Assembly (NCBI GenBank): GCA_026225945.1
Contig: JAMJFZ010002307.1
Location: 8,789,501-8,853,500, forward strand
Source of the DNA: Cricetomys ansorgei
Lineage: Eukaryota > Chordata > Mammalia > Rodentia > Nesomyidae
Length of the DNA stretch: 64,000 nucleotides
Direction of reading: 5' to 3'
The first letter of the stretch is position 1. Each line of letters begins with the position of its first letter. Of the stretch, positions 32,075 to 43,799 are shown in pieces. The translations under genes and the position numbers were made by a program. The notes below the pieces were generated by a model. That model saw only the letters and a list, made by a program, of their open reading frames with translations, did no database searches and was not told the DNA's origin.

Positions 32075-32235
32075 TGATACCTGGTCCATCACATCACTGT
32101 TATTTGGTTTTCAGGGAAGCCCTTCATTTCTCTAACTCTCTGTATTATAGTTTGTAATATGAGGAAATTGATGACATCTGCAGTATTTTATAGTGATTCA
32201 AATCTATTATTTGATAAAGATGAAGCCTTGCATAG
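32075..32235 (+). mobile_element. MIR-like ancient SINE fragment
   Basis: 'agcccttcatttctctaact' followed by 'tgtaatatgaggaaattgat' and 'attttatagtgattcaaatc' parallels the MIR core and its 3' side. Diverged, low confidence. Confidence 0.4.
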
Positions 32236-33159
32236 TTGGCCAGCTTTTCTTTCTTTTTTAACGCTGAGTGCTTGACACTTGGGGACCAATAAAGAAAGAA
32301 CTCAAAAATAAATATTCAATTAATTGAAAATATTTCAATCAAGTTGTAAAACCCATAGAAGCCAGCTGTATTCTTTGCTTATGAGGAACATCCAACTTTG
32401 AAATATAGCAAAGCACTGTACTGAACATGGCATATGCATACTTTCTCTAGGTATCTGTGAATGACTGTGTCATTTTTTTTATATATGCTTGGACTTTGTC
32501 TTCTATTGTTTCTTCTTTCCCTTAGAAAATAAGTATATACTTGTGGCTATCAATTGCATAATCCTATACTTGTTTTATTTTGGAGCATCTATTATGTAAC
32601 CAAGTGATGAGTCTTCAATACAAGCAGTGACTAATGTGCATGAAAATAAATATATTTTGTTATTTTAACACAATGAATACTTTGAAATATCAAGGATACA
32701 GAAGCAAGTATTTGGATGTAAGTAAGCAGTATAGGATTGACGGGCTTTGTGGACAGCTGCATTATCTATAAACATCTGTACCTCTAAGTAAGGTTCTAAA
32801 TGTCCCATACAAATGCCTGCCTCTTTCATCACACTCATGTTAAGTGAATTGTTTAAACACTCACGCAAAGCTCAGTTTTGATGCCCACCAGCCAAGTATG
32901 AGTTAGTTTCAGTCGCTTGCTTCTCTACGTTGTCATCCATTTACTCACATGTTCTTTCGGAGGAACCATTCTGTGTGGAGAATGGGCCACTGTGGAAATG
33001 ATTGAAGTGTATCTAACCTCCCGTATCCCATGTACATCAGTTCAACACTGTTACTGCTTCATGTGAGTAAATGAGCTCATCAAGGTATTCATAGGGATTT
33101 TATAAAGTTGGAGGCTTCTTTCCAAAATTTAGTTCGACCGCAATACATTCCTCAAAAAG

Positions 33160-33276
33160 AAAGTAAGGAAAGAGGGAAGGGAAGAAGGAAGGAAGGGAAG
33201 AATGGAAGGGAGGAAGGAAAGGAGGAAGGAAGGAAGGGAGGGAGGGAGGGAGGAAGGAAGGAAAAGGAAGGAGTGC
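33160..33276. repeat. GGAA/GGGA polypurine tract upstream of LMO3 exon 2
   Basis: About 115 bases, almost only A and G on the sense strand, end roughly 90 bases before the splice acceptor. The long open frame that precedes LMO3 here is this repeat and not a protein extension. Confidence 0.95.
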
Positions 33277-33299
33277 AGAGGCAATGTAAACTGTTTGGC

Positions 33300-33363
33300 T
33301 TGTTTGTCTTTCCTTCTGTCTGGGAGTCTCAGCTCTCTTTTCTCATTTCCCCCCCCCCCCCAG
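33300..33363 (+). promoter_or_regulatory. LMO3: Splice acceptor with long pyrimidine tract and 13-C run
   Basis: A pyrimidine-rich stretch ('tgtctttccttctgtctg', then 'ctctcttttctcattt') leads to 13 consecutive C (33,349-33,361) and AG at 33,362-33,363. The first exonic base is 33,364, 8 bases before the LMO3 ATG. The pure C run is unusual, since most strong acceptors mix T and C. Confidence 0.85.
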
Positions 33364-33371
33364 GCATACAA

Positions 33372-33577
33372 ATGCTCTCAGTTCAGCCAGACACCAAGCC
33401 GAAAGGTTGTGCTGGCTGCAACCGCAAGATCAAGGACCGGTATCTTCTGAAGGCGCTGGACAAGTACTGGCATGAGGACTGCCTGAAGTGCGCCTGCTGC
33501 GACTGTCGCTTGGGTGAGGTGGGCTCCACCCTGTACACCAAAGCTAACCTCATCCTTTGTCGCAGAGACTACCTGAG
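33372..33577 (+). CDS. LMO3: LMO3 first coding exon: N-terminus and first LIM domain (partial CDS)
   Basis: This exon encodes residues 1-68 and two bases of codon 69 of LIM-only protein 3. LMO3 is a small nuclear cofactor (about 145 residues in mammals) that binds no DNA itself. Its tandem LIM zinc fingers bridge LDB1-type partners and bHLH or other transcription factors, mainly in neural tissue. The start [12 protein letters not shown] is specific to LMO3; paralogue LMO1 differs in this N-terminus. All eight LIM1 zinc ligands are present: C13, C16, H34, C37 for the first zinc, and C40, C43, C63, D66 for the second. ATG at 33,372 is chosen because both candidate upstream exons have in-frame stops. 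The exon ends CTGAG|gtaggg, a phase-2 junction that splits Arg69. The second LIM domain must lie beyond this window. No frameshift or lost residue is seen, so the gene looks functional. Confidence 0.97.
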
Positions 33578-33583
33578 GTAGGG
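33578..33583 (+). promoter_or_regulatory. LMO3: Splice donor after the LIM1 exon
   Basis: 'ctgag|gtaggg' with GT at 33,578-33,579. The reading frame continues two codons past it to a TAG in the intron, consistent with an exon end. Confidence 0.9.
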
Positions 33584-34690
33584 ATTACCTTTGCGCACCA
33601 GTGATGGCTGGATGCCTTTTAGAGTACGTTTCTAAGTGTATTTTTGGTTTGTTTGCTTCATTTCCTTAACTACCGACTACTGATGCTCTTGAAAGATGTT
33701 ACCCTGTCAACCTTCAAAATGCTGGGCTGTATCATGCAGACTCCTGCGTAAGGGAGAGCCAGTAAACAATATCTAAAGCATTTTAATTTGGCTTGTCCGA
33801 GCAAGTGCTCTAATTGAGGAATCATTTGTTACTTACATTGAAAGCAGCAGCTAACGCCAAGGATGTACCTAGATGACAACAGCATCTAGGTTTTTGAGTT
33901 TTTGTTTTGTTTTTTTTTTTTCAATAGAGCATGAGAGACAAAATAGGTTGAGTCTGACAAAAAGGAATGCACTTTTTGCTTAGCTAAAATGTTTAGCTCT
34001 GTACTCTTAATAAGTTCAACTTTAATTGGACCAAATAGTCTGGTTATTCAGCTAACTTTACTCTTTCAGATGTGTGAAGGGAAGTCAGTGTTAAATTCTT
34101 AACATGTATCTATTAGTATATTTACTGCAATGTCTCGGAATCTTGACACAAGTAGGAACGTGTCTCCTCACCTCACGATATTTGAGGTGATCGCTTCAAT
34201 ACTGAGCAGCCTCAGACTCTCTTGTGGTTTTATGGAGAATGAAAATGAAAGACCTCAATTTGGATGGGAACAAGTTGCCACCCTCCAAAGTACAAATATC
34301 CGAACAATCTCAAGACAGGGTGTGTATCCGTGGTTATGAAAGCCTGAGGTTAGTTCAACGTGCTTCCCTGCTTTTAGTCAACACGGAAACGCTCCTGCAG
34401 AGAGCATATTTTCTTTCCAGGAGATTTCGTGACTTGACTTAGCTGTAAATTACTTATCTTAATAAAGTGGGATCGATCAAATTAGAGAAATGATATATGG
34501 CCTCATTTGAGTTTTCATATTTGATACAATTAATCATTTTTTTCTAGCCTGACATTACGCTATTTATTTTGTTTCCTTTATGACACAAAATTTATCAGTT
34601 GGTAGTAACTCCTAAACCAACCATCTTGCCCATCCTTAGAGGAGATACTTAGGAAGTTACTAAGTTATTTAAAGTTGGATTTTTATCCTA

Positions 34691-34691
<1 letters not shown>

Positions 34692-34728
<37 letters not shown>
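34692..34728. repeat. (TG)n microsatellite
   Basis: About 18 TG units in the intron, without a SINE attached. Confidence 0.97.
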
Positions 34729-34730
<2 letters not shown>

Positions 34731-36364
34731 CTTTATGTATCTTTTGGTTAATGTGGTTTCACAGAAGCGAATCCAGTGTGGTTTATCACATTCTGTCCCC
34801 CCCACCCCCCGCCTGGTAGCCTTGCTTCTGGCTTGTGCTTCCAGCCTCCTGGCTAATTACAAGCACTTGTTACCACTTCCCCTGTGCTTCCAGAGCTCGG
34901 AAGCACACAAGGTGCCAACAATGGGAAGTGACTCTCAGGAGCCAGGATTTCCCTCATTATGGTGGCAAAACTAATCAGAGTTAACTTACAACATGAACTC
35001 TTTCAGAACTCTGCTGTCTTTGAACTTTTCTTCTTTGAAATAAAAATGTCTCCTGTGCTCATTGTGAATGAGAGCCTCATTTCCAGATAAAGCGTTTGTG
35101 TTTGCTTTTCATGATCTGACGTGTTGCTTTCTAGGTTTGCTTTGTTTGTGCTAACAGATACCCACAGCTTTTTGACTCCTTTTGACTTCCAGTTATGCAC
35201 AATTTTAGTATTTCAAGTGGGTTTCGGTTACAGTTGCAAACAAGGAGGTTGTACAGTTTGTACAGAGCTAGAGTAGGTATTTTAATTAGTTAAAAAGATA
35301 AACATTAAGGGAAATATAAGCAGTGCTGCTTGAACGCTCGAGGTATTTCTGAATTAGAAATGCTGAGATTGTCTATTTCATGGGTAAAAAGTTTTACGTC
35401 TTCAATGTGTTGATAGCAGAGAAAGTAACCTTAGATTTGTTTTTTTTTTCTTCCGTGTGATGCAAATAGGATATGATTTTAACCTAGTATTTGATCATCT
35501 CAAGTAAATGTTCCATTCAGGGGAATTTATCAATGGTTTCCATATCTGAGGTCTTCATCTTCCTTGAAGAAATAAAATGCAAGTTACTTTTTGTGACAAA
35601 ACTTTTAATTTCTGTGAAGCTTTAAATTTAATGTCAATTGACTTATTATAAATATATCTTACTCTTTCAAAAATGGTCCTGATTGCCAATATAGTCATTT
35701 CTCAAAGAACAATTTTCTCTTAAATTGGTCATTACAACATTAATGGCCAGTTGTTATGTTAACAGCCTAAGGGTTGTTAACATTTCAGACTATGTTGTTA
35801 ACAGCAAGCTTATTCCTTATTTAAGCTGAAAGTTTGTGACTTGGGCAATTTTATCAACACTTAAAAGGTGTGGAAGTGAAAAGGAGAACTGATACGTGCA
35901 TAAAAGGCTGTGTTATGAGTTACAGGATATGCCACGGATGTGCTAGGTTTTATGGGAAAAGCCTGGGTCTCAATGACACTCTATAGATGTGTCCCTAAGA
36001 AATTAGAATAATCTGATCCTGTATTTTAAATCAACACATGTTGCCAAATAGATCACAATCTTTGTTTGGATCCATTTGCAAATGTTTATTAGATGCCGAC
36101 TGTATAGAAGATAGAGTTTAAAACAACAGCTGAAATTAAAAATCAGGTATTTAAGAATTCCATACTTGAGCCATTGCTTTCCTACCACCTGCAGAAATAT
36201 GCATAAAGAAGTCAATGTATTATCAAAGTTTCAGAAGACTCTGTGGCTATTAAAACAGTTTATTTTATGTTAAGAATATTTTTAGTATGATCAGAGAACA
36301 AATGCTCCTCTGTGTCTATTTTTCTGAGCCTCAAAAATCATTTTGCTCATTTCCTTCTTTGTTC

Positions 36365-36366
<2 letters not shown>
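34729..36366. other. Unassigned intronic sequence
   Basis: No transposon or exon recognised. A pair of 'gttaaca'-centred motifs repeat at about 35,756-35,800 ('tgttaacagcc', 'ttgttaacatttc', 'ttgttaacagcaag'), a small cluster of near-palindromic GTTAAC sites. Confidence 0.45.
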
Positions 36367-36419
<53 letters not shown>

Positions 36420-36430
36420 ACACACACACA
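36367..36430. repeat. (CA)n microsatellite
   Basis: About 25 CA units, one GAGA interruption at 36,417-36,420, then five more CA units. Confidence 0.97.
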
Positions 36431-37618
36431 TATTTTTTTCCCAGAACCAATATTTAACCACTTCAATCCTGTTTCAAAATAGTTGCATTTGGGTACTAAA
36501 TGATTTTTGTTGCATTTCCAAACAAGCCACAAATAAGTATGGATTTGAATTATTCCTCTGAATCACTAGCTATTGAAAATAGAAAATAGAGAATACTAAA
36601 GAAAACATCACCCATGCTTATAAACCATTGCTTATTGGTATTATCCCCAACTAGATAATTTTTCATAGCTGGAGAGGAGGGAAACATTTTTGCCATTGTA
36701 TTTAACAGCCTAATTAACTTCCCCCCCAAAACAAAAACAAACACACAAACAAACAAACAAAACCAGTTCGTTCTAAGCAACGGGTTTTAGAAGGTTTGGC
36801 TTTTATTCTGTTTGATTGGAGTAGTGTTACCTAATGAAACCATGCAAGTTCTTTGAGTATTGATTTGAGGTATTAAATGCTATAAAAATACATGAATTTA
36901 AATAGCATGACACTGTCTGAAGGTATAACAACCATTACTGTGATACATATATCTTTCTTTAAGACTTTTTATTTTTAACCTTTGTGACATAGCCAGTTCC
37001 ATTTCAGGAAAAACAAAACATCTGTACTAGGTGCAGCAACTGGACCCCAGAGTGGGCCTGCTCACTTTCTGAAATTGACCTCTGTGGCTGGTCATTTGAT
37101 CTGTTATCTTTCTGTGAACATTAGATATACATATCCAAGGAGACAAAATTTTATCCATTTGCTGTGCTTTTGTTTTTTCCTCTGGAACTTATTCCATAAA
37201 GAGGAAGACTGACTTTTGAAAACTCTCTCTACTTTCAGAACAAAGAGGCGTCTCCTATCTCCTATCAGGTAGTACTGCGTCAAAACCCAGAGTGTATTTG
37301 TTAGAAATGTGGCCACCACATTAATAAATTCTTTAAAAAATTTTAAAGATAACTTTGTGACAAAAAATAGACTAAAAGCATCTTTAGACTTTAGAGTTTA
37401 AAACTGGTGATATCTAAGAATAGTCAATTGTTGAATAAAATAGGAACACTCAGCAGTCATGTCTCAGAGACGCTGGCTGCTCCTGTCATCCCTATTTCAT
37501 TTTGGAAGTGAATAGCTGGTGCATAACCAGAGTTTTAGATCTAAGGCTTTGTGTAAACATTAAATGGTCAGAAACAGCAGAAACATCCCAATTCTTTACT
37601 TTTCAACCTAGAGGCAAA

Positions 37619-37651
<33 letters not shown>
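37619..37651. repeat. (AAT)n microsatellite
   Basis: Eleven trinucleotide units; they produce the poly-Asn run in a chance open frame. Confidence 0.97.
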
Positions 37652-37653
<2 letters not shown>

Positions 37654-40600
37654 ATATCAGATCTTACCATTCCATCTTTTGGGCAGTTTTTGCCTGCCCC
37701 CCTTCTCTCTGTGTGTATGTGTAAATCTGCAATACCAGGTAGGTATTCTAAGCATTTAGTCCACACAACCTATATCTTGTATCTCTTTGAATAGTGTCTT
37801 GGCAGAGAGCTGATTCCAAGCTGTTTGCTCTGGTGTATGCCATGAAAGCTGCTTATAGCTGTTTCTATATGAGAAGCTGTTAAATGTCTTATATAAAATT
37901 TAATGCAATTTGCTATTTTTATATGTGAGCATGATTTGTTTAAAATGAAACTACTGGGAAAGAGTGATGTTTTACATTCCACCAAAGTTGCCAATTAACT
38001 AAAATGATTGAAGCTTGCTCTGCTGACTGCAAATTTTATGTGCTTTAATATAATAATATAACTCTTAAGGAGAAAATTAAAATAAAATGCTGTGCAGAGC
38101 ATCAATCTAGCTATAACTTTATCTCACACTGATCAAACATGGTACTTCTAAATTTTTATGTAAGATTAAATTTATATTGATGCATAATTATAGCCTTAAA
38201 AGTAAATAGGGATGTGTTATTAATGCTGTTTTACCTGGCAAGGCGAAGCGCTACTACTGTCTTAATGTACAGTATTCATTTTTTTTCTCACTCTCGTCTT
38301 CTGAATATGAAGCAGATAGAAATATTTGCCCTGGAAATCAGTACATTATTAGTTTGTAAATAACTTTTTATCATCTGAATTTTAAAATAAATAAGTTTCT
38401 ATTTAGACTGAGATTCCTTATATATAAACTGTCCTCTATGAACTTCATTTGGGGCTTTGAAGCATTTTACTACGCTCCTAGTTTTTAACATACGTGAAAG
38501 TTTGATTTGATTTTAGTGTAATGAAATATTTTTGACCCATTCTTGATGCCATGGTCTGTTGAAAAATACTGTTAGACTCCTTTCAAATTATTTTACATTA
38601 TTTATAGCTTTATGAAGAGTTGTAACTTTTCCATTTTGTTTTATTATAGGATTATTGAATTCTAGTTTAGACTATATAACAAGCATACAGTAGTATAATG
38701 AAAGGATGATAATTTCATTCAATGCAACACTTTAGAGAAATATTCTTTTCCTGGGCAAATAATTGGTGGTTCATTCAGAAGCTACACCTGTTAAAAAATA
38801 TTTAATCCATATGTAGAATTTCTTTTCCTTTGTTAATTTATCTATAACCTCTTTCTGTTTTAATTCCATAATTATCCATTTGTAATGAATGAATCTTTAG
38901 ATATTTCATATAATTTACTCTTTCTGTTTTGTGGATTTTTGTTTTGATTTGTTTTAATAGACTTTAGCTATTTTCATGGAAAATACTAGCTCTCTGGGAA
39001 AATTAAAACTGTTCCACACAGTTTTCTAGTTGTTTCTTTCATCGTTTTATAATTCCTGGAATATTTCAATGAAGTTTGTTTTTACATGAAAGTTGAATAA
39101 ATTACACATACCTGATTCAGCAAAAAATTTTTAAAAAATGTGTTTGTACACATATATTTAGGATTAAAGGAATCTAGAAGAACTACATTTGAGAATTGCT
39201 AAAAGTGCTTATTTTGCACTTTATAAATATGTAGAGTTCTGGGAATGAATATCTATTTTAGGTTGCTCTTAGAAAATATCAAAGTAAGCCAGGACTTCAT
39301 TTATAAACTCACCATTAGCTTCCATTAAGTGACTAATAATACATCTTAATGCTGTGTTTGGACTGCATAAACATAATTTATTAAGGAATCTCATTTTGAA
39401 AATATGCTGAAAGTAGTAATTTTGTAAATGGTTTTGATGAATATTTACATTATAAAAATGTATTATGTGGTTCAGTTTTCTGCCTCACATAACAATTACA
39501 GATCCTAAAAATAAGAGTTTCAGCCACCTAAATTTGATCATGGTATTTTCCTTTATTATTCTGAAACCCTTCCAGGTCCTTTCTTGGTATTTTGTTTGAA
39601 AACATTTCCGCAGTTTCAACACAGGCAGCAGTTTCCTCTCACTCCACTCTGAGTTAGCTGACAGGACACATTTTTATCAATTAATGTTCAAGTGTATAAA
39701 ACATAAACATCTGATGAGATCTTGAAAAGAAGGGAAATAGAAATAAAAATGGCAATATCTTATTTTCTTGCTCAGATGTTTCTTGTGTCCGTGTGTTAAA
39801 TGTGTTTCTGTTAGAAGTTGCTCACCTCTCTTCTTGACTTTTCAGTCTCATGGTGTGTTGAGCTTTGGAACCTGTTAAGTGCTGACTCTTGACGCCAGCT
39901 AATTTCATCCTGTTGGGGATCACGGCACTCATCGGTTGTTACATTATGTCTTTCCTAGTCTAAGGTGAAAGACAAATTTTACACTGAGTTTATTCCCATT
40001 TGATTTTTATTTTCTGATTCTATTTTCAACAGCTCCTCTGGAGTTTGAGCTTGTCTTCTCTAGTTAGAGATGTACGATGGAAACAAAATTTATCTGAGAG
40101 CTATGTATTTCCTCTGTCAAGATATTTATGAGAAATTCATTTTGAGGGTAGTTTACACTGTGAATCATGTAAAGTGCCTGTGGATATTTTTGTTAGTTTA
40201 AACAATTTATTTTATGTATTGTTTTCCCTCTTATTATTGATGACATTAGATAATTTTACTTTAAAGGAATTAGAATTTGTGTATATCCTTTTCATTATGT
40301 TAATCAAACAGACATACTATATTCACAGACCCCCCCTACATCAATAACATGTATATATACTTGCACCATTTTTAGTTTGTAACCTATGCTTATCAAAACT
40401 TAAATTTTCAGCAATGTTTTCATAGTTCTAAATCTCTCTGAATTCCTCTACAGTGTTAGCTTTTTTATGACATAAAATGTATCTAGCTGTGGGCTTACGA
40501 ATTTCAAATAAAATCACACTTGAGATAAATAACCATCCTGGACTAGTCGGATCCCTGATTTGAAGTTGTAAAATTAACATTAAGCTTCGTGTATTAAGTT

Positions 40601-41111
40601 AGACTCTAATCAGCATGTGTTGTTATGATTCAATTTAATATTAGAAACTCTCCAACTGGGCTACTGGGAAAATAAAAGACTCTTAGGAATTGAAGGATTA
40701 TTTGCAGAGGAGCACACTAAAGCCATATTTAAGTGAAATTGTTATTACTGGTGCAATACAGTGGTGTCCACATTAAGCTCATCCTATTAATAAAACAGAA
40801 GATCATTTTTAGCAAACATAAATATCAAATATGAGGAGGACAAGCAAGGGGCATGAAACTTCATAAAGTGTGCTAACGCTAACATTTAATATTAATCTAA
40901 ATACCACAGAGAAAAACTAAATTCCCAACTCATTAGTGCTACAGGCTCTCAAAGGCAACACGAAGGGAGCAGCTAATTCCAAACATGCTGGGGTATTCAC
41001 AGTTTCTAGAACCTCCGGAACAATGCTATGATCTCTAATAACAGAGTGCGAATACATAGTCATTTGTTTTTCAAATCAACTTCTGATTTGTTTTAGTTTT
41101 AAAAGTTTTTA
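37652..41111. other. Unassigned AT-rich intronic sequence, no repeats seen
   Basis: About 3.5 kb with no recognised SINE, L1, microsatellite or exon. It is the downstream end of the SINE desert. Confidence 0.5.
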
Positions 41112-41222
41112 CCTCTTGTCAAGGTAACACATGCCTGTAATTCCAACACTTGGTAGTTTGGATCAGGAAGATCAACAGTTGGAGGACAAACCCGGCTATA
41201 AGACAGCCTGTCTTAAAACAAA
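41112..41222 (+). mobile_element. B1-type SINE, diverged
   Basis: 'caaggtaacacatgcctgta', 'attccaacacttggtagtt' and 'agacagcctgtcttaaaac' follow B1 order. This is the first rodent SINE after the 21-kb gap. Confidence 0.75.
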
Positions 41223-41404
41223 ATGGAATATTTAAAATTTCTTAAGTAACATCCTTTGATATGATGCTCACATATCATAAAAAATCTAGATTATAACATT
41301 TTAGAATTCCTTATGCCCAAGTACAATGCTTGCATCTATCAATTGCTCACTCAAAGTGCATTCTCATTAACCATAACATGTAAAGGCTGAGTTAGAGGAG
41401 TGGA

Positions 41405-41695
41405 TTGTTGCCTGTTCCTTTATTTGGGTATGTTGGAACAGAGAAAGAAAATGGAAAGACCTATCATATCTTTTCTAACACTAAGTATGTTGCTGTGGCC
41501 TTAGCAAGATCAAAAGACATGGAGGTAAAGGCAGTCAACATGGGGACCTCTGCTGCCCCTGTCATGGGTACAGTGAGGAATTCAGAAATCCACATGTACA
41601 ATTCTAAGTATCCCCTAGGGAAACTGTATGCTCTGTACAGCAGTCAGACACTTCTTCTGGAGCTATTATGGAGTCAATACCATTTAGAATTATAG
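41405..41695 (+). other. Unrecognised 96-codon open frame
   Basis: An ATG-to-stop frame of 96 codons, not made of a simple repeat or a SINE, with a product including 'ENGKTYHIFSNTKYVAVALA'. It has no signal peptide, transmembrane segment or domain I can name. There is no splice or promoter context and its codon usage was not measured. It may be a fragment of an old processed pseudogene or retroelement, or chance. Confidence 0.2.
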
Positions 41696-42247
41696 AGTTT
41701 GTGTACTGAATTACATGGGAATTTTGTCACTTATTTACTGGTAATGTTTCTTTGGATATCTTTTTATTTGGGCATATAAATGAATCTTTACAGTTAAATA
41801 GAACCTATGAAATATAATCCAAAAACCAGGAGAGAGTGGCCATAGGACCATCTTTTAGCAATCCATAGGTTATTGTATAATCATCATGTTTGATTTTAAG
41901 TCAACATATGGTGAAAGATGATGTGAACTCCTTAGTATTTCCATGCCAAATACACGGAGATGCCTACCTCAGGGAGGTGACGCTGAAAACTACAGCCTTC
42001 AGGCTGAAAGACACTGGCCAGCAGACAAACTCTTGGCAGATTGCAGCAGAGTTGAGGTCTTTTTGAATATTCAGGCAATAAAAATTACAACGATGAAAGT
42101 TTTTCAAATGTTATCACTTTTCAACTTTTGAAATCAGTTGTGTTAAGTTTGAAGTGGTTTTCTCTCTGCTTTTAAAAAGTAAGTGTGGGCCTTAGATGTC
42201 ATTTCCTGGTGAGGCACACCTTGTATGTACAAGGCCTTGGCTCTTAG

Positions 42248-42297
42248 CTACACACACACAGACACACACACACACACACACACATACATACATACAG

Positions 42298-42330
<33 letters not shown>

Positions 42331-42334
42331 TACA

Positions 42335-42370
<36 letters not shown>

Positions 42371-42480
42371 GACACACACACACACACACACATACACACA
42401 CACACACATACACACACACAAAGAGAGAGAGACGAGGAGGGGGGAGAGGGAGAAAGAAAGAGAGAGCAGGTCAGAGACAG
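42248..42480. repeat. Compound CA array with TACATACAGA interruptions, then GA-rich tract
   Basis: CA blocks alternate with spacer units built from 'tacatacagaca', giving a higher-order pattern: (CA)n, three TACA then GA, (CA)n, two TACA then GA, (CA)n, TACAGA, (CA)n. From 42,421 a GAGA-rich purine tract follows. Long Cys/Val and Thr/His open frames are repeat translations. Confidence 0.95.
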
Positions 42481-42827
42481 AGTCAGAGAGGCAGAGATTA
42501 AAATAAAAGTTAAAAGTTAGTTCTAGACTATGAAATTAACTCCTTTTCTAGAAGAAAAAATTAACCTAACATATGTGCTCTAATCAGCATACAGAGTATT
42601 AAGCTAGCTTTTAGGAACAATGCACTGTCGCTGGACACAACCCAGTAAATCACATTCTTAGTACTATGAGGGGAATGTTAAAAAAAATATTCCTTAACAA
42701 TGAGATTAGTTTCTCACCCCAAACTGAAACCTAGTTTATGTGTGCTAGGGTCACACCAAGATGAGATAAGCATTATTTTTTAAAACAAAAAATAATATTT
42801 ATTCCTTTTTTTTAACCTTTAAGAAAA
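42481..42827. other. Unassigned intronic sequence
   Basis: Nothing recognised. Confidence 0.45.
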
Positions 42828-43020
42828 CCATTATTATTGTGTATGGGAGTTTTATATATGTGTGCCTGGAATCCATTGAGGCCAGAAAGAGGGTGTTAGA
42901 TATCCTGAAACTGGAGTTATGGACAGTTGTTAGCTGCCATGTAGGTGCTAGGAATAGAACCCAGGACCTCTGGGAGAGCAGCCAGTGCCTACAACCCCTG
43001 AGTCATCTCTCTAGTACTCA
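42828..43020 (-). mobile_element. B2/B3-family SINE, antisense
   Basis: 'tgaggccagaaagagggtgt', 'ctgaaactggagttatgga', 'gtgctaggaatagaaccca' and 'ctgagtcatctctctagtac' follow the reversed B2/B3 order. Confidence 0.88.
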
Positions 43021-43799
43021 GACTTATTTTTTGAGTACATTGGTAAACTGTGATTACTTTCTAAACCCTAAAGAAGTAAATTAAACTTCCGAATGCGAGT
43101 CAACGTGTTTGTACCTACGTACAAATTTAGAAGGTGGTCTGGGGTTTTATTACTACACACACTTGTTGAGAATTCTGGGTAATGTGCCTCGAATCTCAAG
43201 GGGAGACACGGGATGGGTCTTGAAACAGTGGCACCTACATTTCATATAAATACACAAAAATTGTAATATACATCGTTCACAAACCTAGTGTTGGCCAAAG
43301 GGCTATGTGAGAATTGATCAGTTCTGTCATCTTGAATGCTGAGTACTTTTCTCCGTGCAATTTCCAGTTGCTCCAACACCTAGCTCATCTCTTATCACCA
43401 TAGTCTTGTGTAGGTTGTGTTGACAGTCCTAATCTCTGCCATTCTTTTCTTCTAAAGTAGACGGAGTTTAGATTGATTTTTAAGGAAAAATTGCTTTATC
43501 TTGACCCCATAGTTTGTTGATTGCTTAAATAAACTTGTCATAGGTCGTTATTAAAACAAAGACTGCTTTCTGGATAAGATTGTTCATTTGACCAAACATG
43601 TTAAATGCTCTGTGATTTTGATCAACAGTGGTCCTCAGTACAGATCTGTAACAGTTAACTCCTAAAGGATTTTAAATAAATTCTTTTTTAAAAGTTCATT
43701 TTAGAAATGTATCTCCTGATAGTAATCAGTGTCTTAGTTTTCACCATTCAGGTGTAGTGTGGATATTACTTGTTTTTTTTTTTTTTTTAAGTTTCTGTT
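43021..43799. other. Unassigned intronic sequence
   Basis: No exon or transposon recognised up to the poly-T run (43,771-43,789) that is the antisense tail of the next SINE. Confidence 0.45.

Larger units (their letters stand above)
28135..33363 (+). other. LMO3: Intron between the candidate first exon and the LIM1 exon
   Basis: If the 28,135 donor is used this intron is 5,229 bases. It starts GTAAGT and ends CCCCAG. It contains no rodent SINE. A MIR-like stretch lies at about 32,075-32,235 and a GGAA tract close to the 3' end. Many open frames at 28.3-30.3 kb overlap on both strands of a GC-richer area and none shows a known domain. Confidence 0.5.

Noticed and set aside
33108..33371. N-terminal extension of LMO3 from the upstream in-frame ATG
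   Set aside because: The extension translates a GGAA microsatellite and then the pyrimidine tract and acceptor of an intron; real LMO3 begins MLSVQP at 33,372.
42192..42506. Cys/Val-rich and Thr/His-rich open frames on both strands
   Set aside because: They are CA/TG repeat translations in opposite frames.
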